This document shows, one piece after another, positions 54,502 to 62,859 of a stretch of 64,000 nucleotides of DNA. The notes below the pieces were generated by a model, which made no database searches, was not told the DNA's origin, and saw nothing but the letters and a program-made list of their open reading frames with translations. A program made the position numbers and the translations under genes. Source of the stretch: Clostridium sp. 1001275B_160808_H3 (GTDB taxonomy: Bacteria; Bacillota; Clostridia; Clostridiales; Clostridiaceae); contig NZ_JADNAT010000008.1 in NCBI RefSeq assembly GCF_015550425.1, forward strand, positions 62,001-126,000. Direction: 5' to 3'. Numbering within the stretch: position 1 is the stretch's first letter; each line of letters opens with the position of its first letter.

Positions 54502-55674
54502 TTATTCTAAAGTTGCATAAGTAGCCATTCTAAGCTTTCTAACAACTGGGGTAACTCCTGAATCACATCTTTGAATAAAATACATAAACACTATATTTTC
54601 CTTTTGATCCATAATAACATAGTTACCTGTCCATCCATCCCATCCAAATTCACCAAGACTTGCATTAGTAGCCGCTTCCTCTTTATCTATTAAAATACGC
54701 ATTAAGGAACCATAACCATATCCCCTTACCCCATCACCTTGATAATTAACCTTTTGCTCTGAAGTCAATTTATCTTGTGCCATAAACTCTATTGTTTTAC
54801 GTCCTAATATACGTTTTCCGTTATATACACCTTTATTAACCATCATCATAGCAAAATGGCTGTAATCATCAATAGTTGATACAAGTCCTGCTCCACCAGA
54901 TTCAAATTCTACATCTTCTCCATAATACTCACCTAAATGACTAATATTAAATACGGAAAGTTCTCCTACTTCTTCATCCCATTTATAATTTTTTGCAAAA
55001 CGATTTAGCTTATCTTTTGGTACAAAGAAACCTGTGTCCATCATATCTAATGGATTAAATAATTCTTCCTTCAAAAACTGTCCGTATTTCTTACCTGATA
55101 CTACTTCTATTATTCCTCCTAATATATCCGCAGATAATCCATACATCCACTTTTCTCCTGGATGAAATAATAAAGGAACCTTTGCAATAGCTTTTATATA
55201 TTCCATAGTATCAGGAGAATCTCCTCTTTTTCTTCTTTCTATGAAACCAGTAAATAATTTTTTCATTTGCCTTCCTGGTTCATGATTTTCATCTGGATAT
55301 GGAATTCCAGAAGTCATATTAAGTAAGTCTTGAATGTTAACCTCTCTTTTTACAGGAACTAATTTCCCATCTGAAGTATATACCACTTGATTTAAAAACT
55401 CAGGTATGTACTTGCTTACAGGGTCCCACAAATCAATTTCTCCTCGTTCTACTAAAATCATTGTAGCTACTGCAGTAATTGGCTTAGTCATAGAATACAT
55501 TCTAAAAATTGTATCTCTCTTCATTTGAATTTTATTTTCCTTATCAGCATATCCAAATGTGTTATGATACATCTCATTGCCATTATGTATAACCAATACA
55601 TTTGCTCCAACAACATTTCCACTATCTACTTCATCTTTGATTAACTTATCCATGGTATCTTTATATGAAAACAT
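54502..55674 (-). CDS. Serine hydrolase of the beta-lactamase class C / esterase family
   Basis: This 390-residue protein has the class C penicillin-binding fold. The nucleophile motif is RMYSMTKPITAVATM (Ser-x-x-Lys); the Tyr of the YxN-like motif is in KWMYGLSADILGGIIEVV; the third motif region lies near GWDGWTGNYVI. No signal peptide is present, so it is probably an intracellular esterase or peptidase and not a secreted beta-lactamase. Relatives include EstB-type esterases. ATG at 55674 follows GGGAGAG. It is transcribed alone. Confidence 0.9.
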   Translation of the reverse strand: MFSYKDTMDKLIKDEVDSGNVVGANVLVIHNGNEMYHNTFGYADKENKIQMKRDTIFRMYSMTKPITAVATMILVERGEIDLWDPVSKYIPEFLNQVVYTSDGKLVPVKREVNIQDLLNMTSGIPYPDENHEPGRQMKKLFTGFIERRKRGDSPDTMEYIKAIAKVPLLFHPGEKWMYGLSADILGGIIEVVSGKKYGQFLKEELFNPLDMMDTGFFVPKDKLNRFAKNYKWDEEVGELSVFNISHLGEYYGEDVEFESGGAGLVSTIDDYSHFAMMMVNKGVYNGKRILGRKTIEFMAQDKLTSEQKVNYQGDGVRGYGYGSLMRILIDKEEAATNASLGEFGWDGWTGNYVIMDQKENIVFMYFIQRCDSGVTPVVRKLRMATYATLE

Positions 55675-55730
55675 AAAATCTCTCCCTTTATAGCATTTAT
55701 TAATCTATCTTTTATTAAGTTAAAAATAAA

Positions 55731-55763
55731 TATCCTATAGACCATTTTATAATCTATAGGATA
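55731..55763 (-). terminator. Terminator of the third sigma locus
   Basis: An 11-bp stem (TATCCTATAGA with TCTATAGGATA) is followed on the minus strand by TTTATTTTT. Confidence 0.8.
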
Positions 55764-55794
55764 AGTTATTAACCTAAAATATTTAACTACTTTA

Positions 55795-56337
55795 TCATAA
55801 ATTTTTATACTCTTTATCAATATTATTTCTAATTTTTTCTCTTCCTCTAGCTATTCTTTTATAAATTAAATCTTTACTTAACCCCAAATCTCCTGATATT
55901 TTTTCCACTGTCTCATCAAGTAAATATCTTTTTATAAAGATATTTTTATCTTCTTCTTTTAAACTCTTTAATAAATGAAAAAATCCATCATTATCTAGTT
56001 CTAAGCTATCTTCAAAAGAACCCTCTACTAACTCTTCTTTAATTTCTAATGATATATTGCTTTTCTTAATTATTCTTTTATAATCAATAGCCTTATATTT
56101 AGCTACTGATATTAAAAAATTTCTTAAACTTCCCTTTTCACTATCATAGCAATCTAAATTTCTCCAAAGACTTATTAAAATATCATTAAAGCATTCATCT
56201 ATTTCATTCATTTCTACATAACTATTTAATATCTTATTTATTACTCCATAAATTAATTTTCCATAAGTGTTTATTAGCTCAGTTAAGGCTTTTTCATCTT
56301 TGTTTATTATACCTAAAACAATATCTGTATCATTCAA
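55795..56337 (-). CDS. Sigma-70 family RNA polymerase sigma factor (third of three)
   Basis: This 180-residue sigma factor has region 2 (LIYGVINKILNSYVEMNEID, then KGSLRNFLISVAKYKAIDY) and region 4 (LKEEDKNIFIKRYLLDETVE, then LGLSKDLIYKRIARGREKI). The start is TTG at 56337 after AGGAGG at 8 nt; the nearby ATG is out of frame. It differs from the other two loci in that the membrane partner gene comes first and no DUF4179 anti-sigma is present. The preceding membrane protein (22 nt upstream) is the best candidate regulator. Confidence 0.88.
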   Translation of the reverse strand: MNDTDIVLGIINKDEKALTELINTYGKLIYGVINKILNSYVEMNEIDECFNDILISLWRNLDCYDSEKGSLRNFLISVAKYKAIDYKRIIKKSNISLEIKEELVEGSFEDSLELDNDGFFHLLKSLKEEDKNIFIKRYLLDETVEKISGDLGLSKDLIYKRIARGREKIRNNIDKEYKNL

Positions 56338-56359
56338 ACTAATGTCCTCCTACCAAAAA

Positions 56360-57124
56360 TTAATTTATACTCGAAAGATATTCGTGTATTTCTTTATAAT
56401 CCGTATTTCTAATTAATAAATCATAAAATTTTCCATCACTTAATTCGATTAATAATTCTGTGTTAAGACTTCGCCTTGTAGTAAAGAAATATAAAAAAGC
56501 TATAATAGAAATCATGAATATAGTTATCCTTATAAAGTTAGATTTATCTGAAAGTATATAAGCAAATTTGGAAAATACATTTGATATTAAATATGCACAA
56601 AATACTTGGAATAGAAATTTTAGAACAACTTTAAATCGCTTTGATTTATATCTCTTTAAGTCTAAAAGTATTTTAAATCTATATTTTTTCTTTATCTCTT
56701 CTCCCATATCTATCTGTTTAATATCTTCTCTATTATATATCTTAACTCCTTGCATACTATTATGATAATTTGCATTCACTATTATAATTCTTTTGTTTGT
56801 ACAAAAAATTAATCTATTAAAAGAGTAGCCATCACCAGTCATAAATGGAATTGGCATAACAACATTAACCGCTGTTGCTGCCATAAGCATATCAATATCC
56901 GTTCCCTTTATCACTTTTTCTACAACTTCATCTTTCTCTAAAATATTTTCCTCAACATAAATCCCAACTTCTCTAAGCTTATTCTTAGCAAGTTTTGTTC
57001 TAATATCACTCGTTATTTTACTTAATTTCCCATTTTCTATATCTGCAAAATTCATATACTCATTAATTTCTTCTTCTTTATAGTTAATTCCATTAAACTC
57101 CCTAAATATTTCCTTTTCCCTCAT
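56360..57124 (-). CDS. Two-helix membrane protein with PH-like domain
   Basis: This 254-residue protein has a soluble N-terminal region (about 1-90), then a segment like bacterial PH domains (NRLIFCTNKRIIIVNANYHN, YNREDIKQIDMGEEI). A hydrophobic hairpin follows (VVLKFLFQVFCAYLISNVFS and FIRITIFMISIIAFLYFFTT), and a short tail with a further beta strand pair. I chose ATG 57124 with AGGAGTG 6 nt upstream over the longer reading. It precedes the third sigma gene by 22 nt and so is probably part of its control; a membrane anti-sigma function is inference. Confidence 0.75.
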   Translation of the reverse strand: MREKEIFREFNGINYKEEEINEYMNFADIENGKLSKITSDIRTKLAKNKLREVGIYVEENILEKDEVVEKVIKGTDIDMLMAATAVNVVMPIPFMTGDGYSFNRLIFCTNKRIIIVNANYHNSMQGVKIYNREDIKQIDMGEEIKKKYRFKILLDLKRYKSKRFKVVLKFLFQVFCAYLISNVFSKFAYILSDKSNFIRITIFMISIIAFLYFFTTRRSLNTELLIELSDGKFYDLLIRNTDYKEIHEYLSSIN

Positions 57125-57220
57125 AAGAAACACTCCTATTTTTTTATTTATACTATATACGCAATTTAAGTGTTCATTTTGGACAAAATTTACAAAAACT
57201 CCTCTATTAAATTTTCTAAA

Positions 57221-57243
57221 GGGTATCACGAAACGTGATACCC
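57221..57243. repeat. Palindrome with CG-AAA-CG centre (copy B)
   Basis: GGGTATCACG, AAA and the exact complement form a 10-bp stem with a three-base loop. Together with 42072-42098 it fits one pattern: GGG-NN-TC-N-CG-AAA-CG-N-GA-NN-CC. Confidence 0.6.
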
Positions 57244-57319
57244 TATCAAACCATTGATTTTACTTACTTAAATAAATTTCCAAAATTAAATGGAAATTTT
57301 TATCTATTATATATATGCC

Positions 57320-57351
57320 AAAAGTGAAGTTTTAATTAAAACTTCACTTTT
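57320..57351 (-). terminator. Terminator of the ABC-class ATPase operon
   Basis: A 14-bp perfect stem (AAAAGTGAAGTTTT, AATT loop) lies downstream of the 57435 stop on the minus strand. Its T run is short. Confidence 0.7.
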
Positions 57352-57362
57352 CATCGGCTAAT

Positions 57363-57426
57363 ATCAAAATCTATTTTGATACAGCTTATTCTTATATGAG
57401 TATATAAATAGCATTTATATACTCAT
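57363..57426. repeat. Two further perfect hairpins in the gap 57352-57434
   Basis: ATCAAAAT/ATTTTGAT (57363-57380) and a 14-bp stem ATGAGTATATAAAT (57396-57409) with its complement (57413-57426) follow one another. With the terminator at 57320-57351 and the palindrome at 57221-57243 they make four hairpins in about 206 bp with no gene. Confidence 0.55.
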
Positions 57427-57434
57427 GATTCCTC

Positions 57435-59135
57435 TTATAATATAAGCTTTCTATATCTATTATACGCAGCCATAACTTCTTGTTTTCTTGGCATTGATAA
57501 GCTACCAGATCCCCCATATATCTTATCTATAGAAATTAATCCTTTTTTATTTATCTCTTCATATATATAATCAATCATTTCTTCAAAAGGTAATGATTTC
57601 TTCATCATATTATCTTCTGCCCACTTCATAATAGCACCAATTGAATTTAGTTGCTCATTATCTACTATTTGCTCAACAGATCTTAAATCTATATTTTCCT
57701 TATTTATAATAATTGAGCTTAGTCCCATAGTTTTGATTTTTACACCTTTATAAGTACTTTCTATAGTTCCTCTTTGTACTTTCCTATCAAAACTTATATT
57801 TATTTTTATATCTTTTTCTTCTATTCTTTTATTTATTTCGCCTCTCATTAATGACTTTGCTTCTTTAGTTACATCTTTTGCTTCATAATTATCCATTTGA
57901 ATAACACAATCTGCTACATCAAAATAATCTCCAGAACTTCCTATTACTAAAACCGTAGAAATATCTTTTTGTTTATATAATGGCTTAACTATTTCTATAA
58001 ATGGAGTTATAGGCTCCTTTTCTTTTGAAACTAATCTTTGCATTAAGTCATCTCTAATCATAAAATTAGTTGCAGATGTATCTTCATCAATTAATAATGT
58101 ATTTGAACCACTTTCAATTGCTTCTATTATATTTGCTGCCTGTGATGTGCTTCCACTAGCATTTTCAGTTGTAAACTTTATTGTGTCTTTTCCATTTGGC
58201 AGATTATCTATAAACAATGATATATCTGTATTTTTAATACTTCTTCCATCTTCTGCTCTAACTTTAACAGATGTATTATCAGTTATAACAAATTCTCTTC
58301 CATCACCCTCGATATGATTATATACTCCAAGTTCTAATGAATTTAAAATGGTAGATTTCCCATGATATCCTCCACCCACTATTAGTGTTATTCCTTCTTT
58401 TATTCCCATCCCCTTTATTGAGCCTCTATTTGGCAAATTAAATTCTACCTCTAGGCCTTTAGGGGATTCAAATTTTTTAGCATTTTTTAATGGCTTTGAA
58501 GAAACTCCACTTTCTCTTGGAAGTATAGAGCCATTTGCTACAAAAGCAATTAATTTATTTTTCTTAAGGTTAGCTCTAATGTATTCTTGATCTTCTATTA
58601 ATTTAACTCTATCCATAAGCTTATTTTTATTAATATTTGTGTATATTAATGTGCTTTCTACTATACTAGGAACAATATTGTATAATATCTTTTCTAATTC
58701 CTTAGCCAATACACTTCTTCCTCTAGCTGGGAATCCAACATAAAATCTTGCTTCTATATTATCTTTATTTATTATTATTGAAGTTCTTTCTAATATCTCT
58801 TGAGGACACTTGCTTATTGTAATTAACCCACTTTTTCCTGATCCAAATATCTTTTCACTATACTTGTTTATGTTTGAATAAAATAATCTAGTTATAAAAT
58901 CCGAAACTGCAATTCTCTTATATTTTTTATCTAATAAATTTTCTGGGAAATTAGCTGTTTTTTTATCAATGATAACCCTAACTCTTGATGGAGATGCAAA
59001 TGGATCTCCTTGAACATGGTCAATACATAAAATATAATTTTTAAAATCATATTCTCCTTGTAAATCCTTATATGCTTTATATCCTTTGCCATCTATTTTT
59101 CTTAATTCTTCTTTTAAAATGCTATAATCTCTCAT
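57435..59135 (-). CDS. ABC-class P-loop ATPase (COG3044 / PF09818 type)
   Basis: This 566-residue soluble protein belongs to the unusual ABC_ATPase family found in bacteria, plants and protists. An N-terminal domain (about 1-200: DHVQGDPFASPSRVRVII, YVGFPARGRSVLAKELEKIL) precedes the ABC domain, with Walker A VGGGYHGKSTILN, a signature-like SGSTSQAANIIEAIE, Walker B TLLIDEDTSATNF and VLVIGSSGDYFDVAD. No membrane part is seen. The family includes the trypanosome RNA-editing protein MRB1590, so nucleic-acid binding is plausible; the bacterial role is unknown. It begins 10 bp after the DUF1836 gene. Confidence 0.88.
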   Translation of the reverse strand: MRDYSILKEELRKIDGKGYKAYKDLQGEYDFKNYILCIDHVQGDPFASPSRVRVIIDKKTANFPENLLDKKYKRIAVSDFITRLFYSNINKYSEKIFGSGKSGLITISKCPQEILERTSIIINKDNIEARFYVGFPARGRSVLAKELEKILYNIVPSIVESTLIYTNINKNKLMDRVKLIEDQEYIRANLKKNKLIAFVANGSILPRESGVSSKPLKNAKKFESPKGLEVEFNLPNRGSIKGMGIKEGITLIVGGGYHGKSTILNSLELGVYNHIEGDGREFVITDNTSVKVRAEDGRSIKNTDISLFIDNLPNGKDTIKFTTENASGSTSQAANIIEAIESGSNTLLIDEDTSATNFMIRDDLMQRLVSKEKEPITPFIEIVKPLYKQKDISTVLVIGSSGDYFDVADCVIQMDNYEAKDVTKEAKSLMRGEINKRIEEKDIKINISFDRKVQRGTIESTYKGVKIKTMGLSSIIINKENIDLRSVEQIVDNEQLNSIGAIMKWAEDNMMKKSLPFEEMIDYIYEEINKKGLISIDKIYGGSGSLSMPRKQEVMAAYNRYRKLIL

Positions 59136-59145
59136 AAACTACCTC

Positions 59146-59730
59146 TTATAACTTATTAAAATAATCATCTATTAACTTTTCACCCATTCTTCTATACATA
59201 TTGCTCATATTAATAAATGAACTAAGCAGTAAAAAGTTTTTTTCAAATTCATCAGAATTTAACTTTCCTTCTTTTTCTATCATATTTTCAATGCTATTAT
59301 ATTTTATTTCAATGGAATTTTCTACGTCCTTTAAATCCTCACCATATTGCTTTAAATATACCTTATATAAATCTCTTATTGGATAATCTTCTTCATTTTC
59401 TAATGATGTAACTATCTTATTTAATGAACTCTTTATATCACTTATTGATAATGCTCCTTTTAAATTATAAATAAGACTCATCAAAACTAAATGTTCTTTA
59501 CTATATTTTTTATTTTTTACAGACATTAAAAGTTTACCCTTAGCATAATTGTTAACCATAGTTTTAGTTAACGCCTTATCATCTTCATTTCTTTTAGTTT
59601 CATTAAACTTACTATCAAAAAGCTGCGTTACTTGATCCATATATAAATCTATCTCAGGTATCTCATCTAATGTTAATTGATTTTGCAAATTTAGTTCAGT
59701 AAACTTTTCTTTTAATTCATTAATATCCAT
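59146..59730 (-). CDS. DUF1836 protein, likely transcription regulator (YkrK-like)
   Basis: This 194-residue protein carries the DUF1836 signature: EIPEIDLYMDQVTQLFD, ALTKTMVNNYAKGKLL, then KYSKEHLVLMSLIYNLKGAL. The first part has a MerR-like helix-turn-helix look. B. subtilis YkrK, of this family, is a DNA-binding regulator of htpX. ATG 59730 has GGAGG 5 nt upstream. A 17-bp palindrome lies directly before that site and again before the divergent hemolysin-III gene, making autoregulation and control of the neighbour likely. It heads an operon with the ABC-class ATPase. Confidence 0.85.
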   Translation of the reverse strand: MDINELKEKFTELNLQNQLTLDEIPEIDLYMDQVTQLFDSKFNETKRNEDDKALTKTMVNNYAKGKLLMSVKNKKYSKEHLVLMSLIYNLKGALSISDIKSSLNKIVTSLENEEDYPIRDLYKVYLKQYGEDLKDVENSIEIKYNSIENMIEKEGKLNSDEFEKNFLLLSSFINMSNMYRRMGEKLIDDYFNKL

Positions 59731-59742
59731 ATGTACCTCCAT

Positions 59743-59759
59743 GTAGTTTTATAAACTAC
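59743..59759. promoter_or_regulatory. Operator copy 1, GTAGTTT-N3-AAACTAC
   Basis: The 17-bp palindrome GTAGTTT TAT AAACTAC sits just upstream of the DUF1836 ribosome site. A minus-strand promoter (TTGAAA 59804-59809, TATATT 59781-59786, spacer 17) starts transcription about 16 nt before it, so the operator lies in the initial transcribed region. Confidence 0.7.
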
Positions 59760-59780
59760 CTATTAATATATCTATATTTA

Positions 59781-59809
59781 AATATACTAGTATCAGCTAG
59801 ATATTTCAA
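59781..59809 (-). promoter_or_regulatory. Promoter of the DUF1836/ATPase operon
   Basis: On the minus strand TTGAAA (59804-59809) and TATATT (59781-59786) are spaced by 17 nt. Confidence 0.65.
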
Positions 59810-59861
59810 GGAATTTAATAAAATATATAAATTTTTCTAAAAATTTAAGGTATTATAGACT

Positions 59862-59890
59862 TTGACTTTTTTAATCTATATTATTAATAT
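59862..59890 (+). promoter_or_regulatory. Promoter of the hemolysin-III-family gene
   Basis: TTGACT (59862-59867) and TAATAT (59885-59890) are spaced by 17 nt and diverge from the DUF1836 promoter. Confidence 0.65.
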
Positions 59891-59904
59891 AATAATAACA
59901 ATAC

Positions 59905-59921
59905 GTAGTTTTTAAAACTAC
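59905..59921. promoter_or_regulatory. Operator copy 2, GTAGTTT-N3-AAACTAC
   Basis: GTAGTTT TTA AAACTAC has the same arms as the copy at 59743-59759 and the same position relative to its promoter and ribosome site, here in front of the hemolysin-III gene. Confidence 0.7.
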
Positions 59922-59940
59922 ATATAAAGGGGTGTTTGTT

Positions 59941-60588
59941 TTGGAAAGGCATTTAAGAGAACCTATAAATAGCTTAACTCATTGGGTTGGCGCAATTTTA
60001 TCACTATTTGCATTAATTGCAATGTTAACAAAAGGATTAATTAATAATGCATCTAATGTAGCAATTGTTTCTGTAGTTATATTTGGTATAAGCTTAATTT
60101 TACTATATAGTGTTTCAGCAACTTATCATGGCGTAATAACAAGTGAAAAAGTAATATTTAGACTTAGAAAATTAGATCATTCTATGATATTTATTTTAAT
60201 AGCTGGCTCTTATGCACCATTTTGCTTAATTGCTCTTGGTGGTTCAAAAGGAACTGTATTTTTTACAACTATAGCGTCTATAGCTTTAGCTGGCATATTA
60301 TTTAGAATGTTATGGTTTAATTGTCCAAGATGGTTACAAACATCTCTTTATATTGGCCTAGGATGGGCCGCTATATTTATGATTAAACCATTATCACAAG
60401 TACTTAGTCCAATAAGCTTATTTTTATTAGTACTTGGAGGCGTTCTTTACACTGTTGGTGGTGTTATATATGGAATAAAGCCTAAAAAACTTCAATTAGG
60501 TAAGTTTGGTTTTCATGAAATATTCCATATATTTATTATCTTAGGAAGCTTAAGTCACTTCATATGTGTTTTCACATATCTCATATAA
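59941..60588 (+). CDS. Hemolysin III / PAQR-family membrane protein (YqfA/TrhA-like)
   Basis: This 215-residue protein has seven membrane helices and the family's conserved residues: EPINSLTHWVGAILSL at the N-terminus, SATYHG, KLDHSMIFILIAGSYAPF, and the closing HEIFHIFIILGSLSHF. The conserved His/Ser/Asp set probably binds zinc. Despite the name, few members lyse cells; TrhA of E. coli influences membrane lipid balance. TTG 59941 is chosen, with AAAGGGG at 8 nt, over GTG 59932, which overlaps that site. It is divergent from the DUF1836 regulator with which it shares the operator. Confidence 0.92.
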   Translation: MERHLREPINSLTHWVGAILSLFALIAMLTKGLINNASNVAIVSVVIFGISLILLYSVSATYHGVITSEKVIFRLRKLDHSMIFILIAGSYAPFCLIALGGSKGTVFFTTIASIALAGILFRMLWFNCPRWLQTSLYIGLGWAAIFMIKPLSQVLSPISLFLLVLGGVLYTVGGVIYGIKPKKLQLGKFGFHEIFHIFIILGSLSHFICVFTYLI

Positions 60589-60590
60589 AT

Positions 60591-60629
60591 AAAAAAATGA
60601 AATCCTATTAATTAGGATTTCATTTTTTT
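60591..60629 (+). terminator. Bidirectional terminator
   Basis: A 17-bp stem (60591-60607 with 60613-60629) has A and T runs at its ends. It separates the hemolysin-III gene from the convergent ABC permease gene. Confidence 0.9.
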
Positions 60630-60636
60630 ATTTATA

Positions 60637-61401
60637 CTATTTTTCTTTTATTCTCATTTTTCTTATTAATAAATATGCCACTGTAGCTAATACTACAGAT
60701 ATAATGCTAAAGGTTGAGATAGTCATATATACATTTCTAGGTAAAATCCCCAAAATATAAAATACCCATTCTCCAATTTTTCCTGTTAAATATGGAAAAT
60801 TTAAGGCCATTATATAAAATCCCATATTAAATATTATAATTAGTAATATTGGGATAATTGATATTACAGTCTTCATTAATTTATTGCATTTATAATAAAG
60901 CATAGTTATTACAAACCCTAAAATAAATGCCATTAAATATACAGATGCTTGAAATAAAAACGTATTAAAAAGCGTTTCTATACTATTACTTTGAATCCAA
61001 CCATTATTAGCATAATTAGAAATATTAATATAATCAGTGTATATCATGTCATAATTAGTTGGACAATTAACAAAAATGTTATATATTCTATTTAGAATTA
61101 TATCTATAAATGACATCCCTATAGATATTGGAACCATTGATAATACTGTTCCATAAAAGTAACTCTTTCTAGATAAGTTATTTCCCTTTATAAAATAAAA
61201 ATTTTCCTTAAACATATTTAATCCCACAACAAATATAAATATTGCAGAAGAAAGCTCTATTCCTGATGATGATACCGCTCCATCACTATTATAAGAAAGT
61301 ATTGTAAGGAGAACGCATATCGAAATGAATACAAAATAAAACATTAATATTGAATTTTTTAAAGAGCTTAAATTATATTTAACTACTGATTTCACCTTCA
61401 T
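60637..61401 (-). CDS. ABC transporter permease of a YtrA-type operon
   Basis: This 254-residue protein has about six membrane segments (ILMFYFVFISICVLLTILSY, IFIFVVGLNMF, FLFQASVYLMAFILGFVITM, ISIIPILLIIIFNMGFYIM and a C-terminal helix). There is no binding-protein motif, so it is an exporter or sensor-type permease. Its ATG overlaps the ATPase gene by one base. Loci of this kind (ytrABC, bcr-like) respond to cell-wall antibiotics in Bacillus. The substrate here is unknown. Confidence 0.88.
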   Translation of the reverse strand: MKVKSVVKYNLSSLKNSILMFYFVFISICVLLTILSYNSDGAVSSSGIELSSAIFIFVVGLNMFKENFYFIKGNNLSRKSYFYGTVLSMVPISIGMSFIDIILNRIYNIFVNCPTNYDMIYTDYINISNYANNGWIQSNSIETLFNTFLFQASVYLMAFILGFVITMLYYKCNKLMKTVISIIPILLIIIFNMGFYIMALNFPYLTGKIGEWVFYILGILPRNVYMTISTFSIISVVLATVAYLLIRKMRIKEK

Positions 61402-62276
61402 TATTTAACTTCCTCCTCTCCTGTTAAATGAATAAACAATTTTTGAAGTTCAACTTTTGAAATTTCTAATCCTAATTCTACTATTTCCTTTTTACTTTCT
61501 TTAGTTAATCCTCCAATGATTGTAGCTTCCTTAAATCCAGCTATAGTTTCTATATTAATACAATTCTTGCCTGCTAAATATTTATCAACTTTATCAGCGG
61601 CACCCGATACTAAGTAAGCTTCTCCTAGTAAGCCTTCTACTTCTCTATCACCTAAAACTTTCCCATCTTTAATTATTATTACTTTTTCCAAAATCTCTGA
61701 AACTTCTTCTATAATATGAGTCGAAAGCACTATAGTCTTTGGCTTATCTATATAATTTGCAACTAGTTCTTTATAAAACATATCTCTATGATTTGCATCC
61801 AATCCTAAGACTGGCTCATCAAAAAGTAATATTTCAGCTCCTGATGATAAAGTTATTATTATTTTGCATATTGAAGAATATCCAGTAGATAAATCTTTAA
61901 ATTTTTTATCAACATTAAGTCCAAACTTTTTGCTTAAATTTAATGCATATTCCATATCAAAATTATTATAAAACTCTTTTGTCCATTTAAATAAATCCTT
62001 AATTTTTAAACTTGGCGGGTATAAATCTTGCTCTGTCATAAAATAAATCTTATCATTCAACTTATCATTTTCTATAACATTCTCACCATCTATTGTAATT
62101 TTACCTTCAGTCGGAAATATTCTATTAGTTATAAGATTTAGTAAAGTTGTTTTTCCTGCACCATTTCTTCCTAATAATCCATATATCTTATTTTCCTCTA
62201 TTGTTAATGAAATATTGTCTAAAACTCTATGATTTCCATACTCCTTAGTTAAATTAGATATTTTTATTAATGACAT
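61401..62276 (-). CDS. ABC transporter ATP-binding protein of a YtrA-type operon
   Basis: This 291-residue ATPase has Walker A GRNGAGKTT, Q-loop IYFMTEQDLYPPSL, signature LSTGYSSICKIIITLSSG (degenerate LSxG), Walker B ILLFDEPVLGLDANHR and the switch VLSTHIIEEVSEILEKV. A C-terminal extension of about 75 residues follows. It starts 3 bp after the GntR gene stop and overlaps the permease by one base, so the three are one operon. Confidence 0.92.
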   Translation of the reverse strand: MSLIKISNLTKEYGNHRVLDNISLTIEENKIYGLLGRNGAGKTTLLNLITNRIFPTEGKITIDGENVIENDKLNDKIYFMTEQDLYPPSLKIKDLFKWTKEFYNNFDMEYALNLSKKFGLNVDKKFKDLSTGYSSICKIIITLSSGAEILLFDEPVLGLDANHRDMFYKELVANYIDKPKTIVLSTHIIEEVSEILEKVIIIKDGKVLGDREVEGLLGEAYLVSGAADKVDKYLAGKNCINIETIAGFKEATIIGGLTKESKKEIVELGLEISKVELQKLFIHLTGEEEVK

Positions 62277-62279
62277 TAG

Positions 62280-62642
62280 CTACTCCCCCTTTTTAATCAT
62301 TTCTATAATATCTGTAGTGGAAATATTAAGCTTTTTTGCTTCTTCAATTAATGAAACTATATAATTAGAATAAAACTTATCTTTTCTCTTTTGTATTAAC
62401 TTTTCTTTGCTTCCACTTGAAACAAACATTCCAACACCTCTTCTTTTATAAATAATTCCTTCATCTACTAATAAATTAAAGCCTTTCGCTACAGTTGCTG
62501 GATTAATTTTGAATTTTACAGATATCTCTGTTGTTGATGGTATTACTTCATCTTCATTAAAAACTCCATTTAAAATTCCATCTTCTATTGATTGTGCTAT
62601 TTGAATATATATAGGTATTTCACTAGAAAAATCTAAATTCAT
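62280..62642 (-). CDS. GntR-family regulator, YtrA subfamily
   Basis: This 120-residue regulator has a winged helix (IYIQIAQSIEDGILNGVFNE, VIPSTTEISVKFKINPATVA, GIIYKRRGVGMFV) and only a short C-terminal dimerisation helix, which is typical of YtrA. It represses its own ABC operon until a cell-envelope signal appears in known cases. A dyad at 62694-62715 just after the promoter -10 is its probable operator. ATG at 62642 follows AAAGGAGGT. Confidence 0.93.
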   Translation of the reverse strand: MNLDFSSEIPIYIQIAQSIEDGILNGVFNEDEVIPSTTEISVKFKINPATVAKGFNLLVDEGIIYKRRGVGMFVSSGSKEKLIQKRKDKFYSNYIVSLIEEAKKLNISTTDIIEMIKKGE

Positions 62643-62693
62643 AGCTACCTCCTTTTAACTTTCTAATATAATATATGTGAATTATGTTATTTG

Positions 62694-62715
62694 GTTCATT
62701 ACTCATGTAATTAAC
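62694..62715. promoter_or_regulatory. YtrA-type operator
   Basis: GTTCATTAC, TCAT spacer, GTAATTAAC form a dyad with one mismatch in 9-bp arms. It overlaps the promoter -10 (62714-62719) by 2 nt and extends into the start site. Confidence 0.65.
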
Positions 62716-62742
62716 TATATATCTTTCGAGACCTGTTGTCAA
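62714..62742 (-). promoter_or_regulatory. Promoter of the YtrA-type operon
   Basis: On the minus strand TTGACA (62737-62742) and TATAGT (62714-62719) are spaced by 17 nt. Confidence 0.78.
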
Positions 62743-62762
62743 TACTTGGAAACTAAAAAAAA

Positions 62763-62808
62763 ACCCTATAAATAGACTCTCTTTTATCAGTGTCTATTTA
62801 TATAGGGT
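62763..62808 (-). terminator. Terminator of the sodium symporter gene
   Basis: A stem of 15 bp with a 2-nt bulge (62763-62777 with 62792-62808) is followed on the minus strand by a run of nine T residues. Confidence 0.88.
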
Positions 62809-62859
62809 CCATTTTAATAAACATCATCTTCTTTATTGGATTTAAAATTTAATAATCTA

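Noticed and set aside
59932..59940. GTG start for the hemolysin-III gene
   Set aside because: It overlaps the AAAGGGG ribosome site; TTG at 59941 has proper 8-nt spacing and gives the usual family N-terminus.
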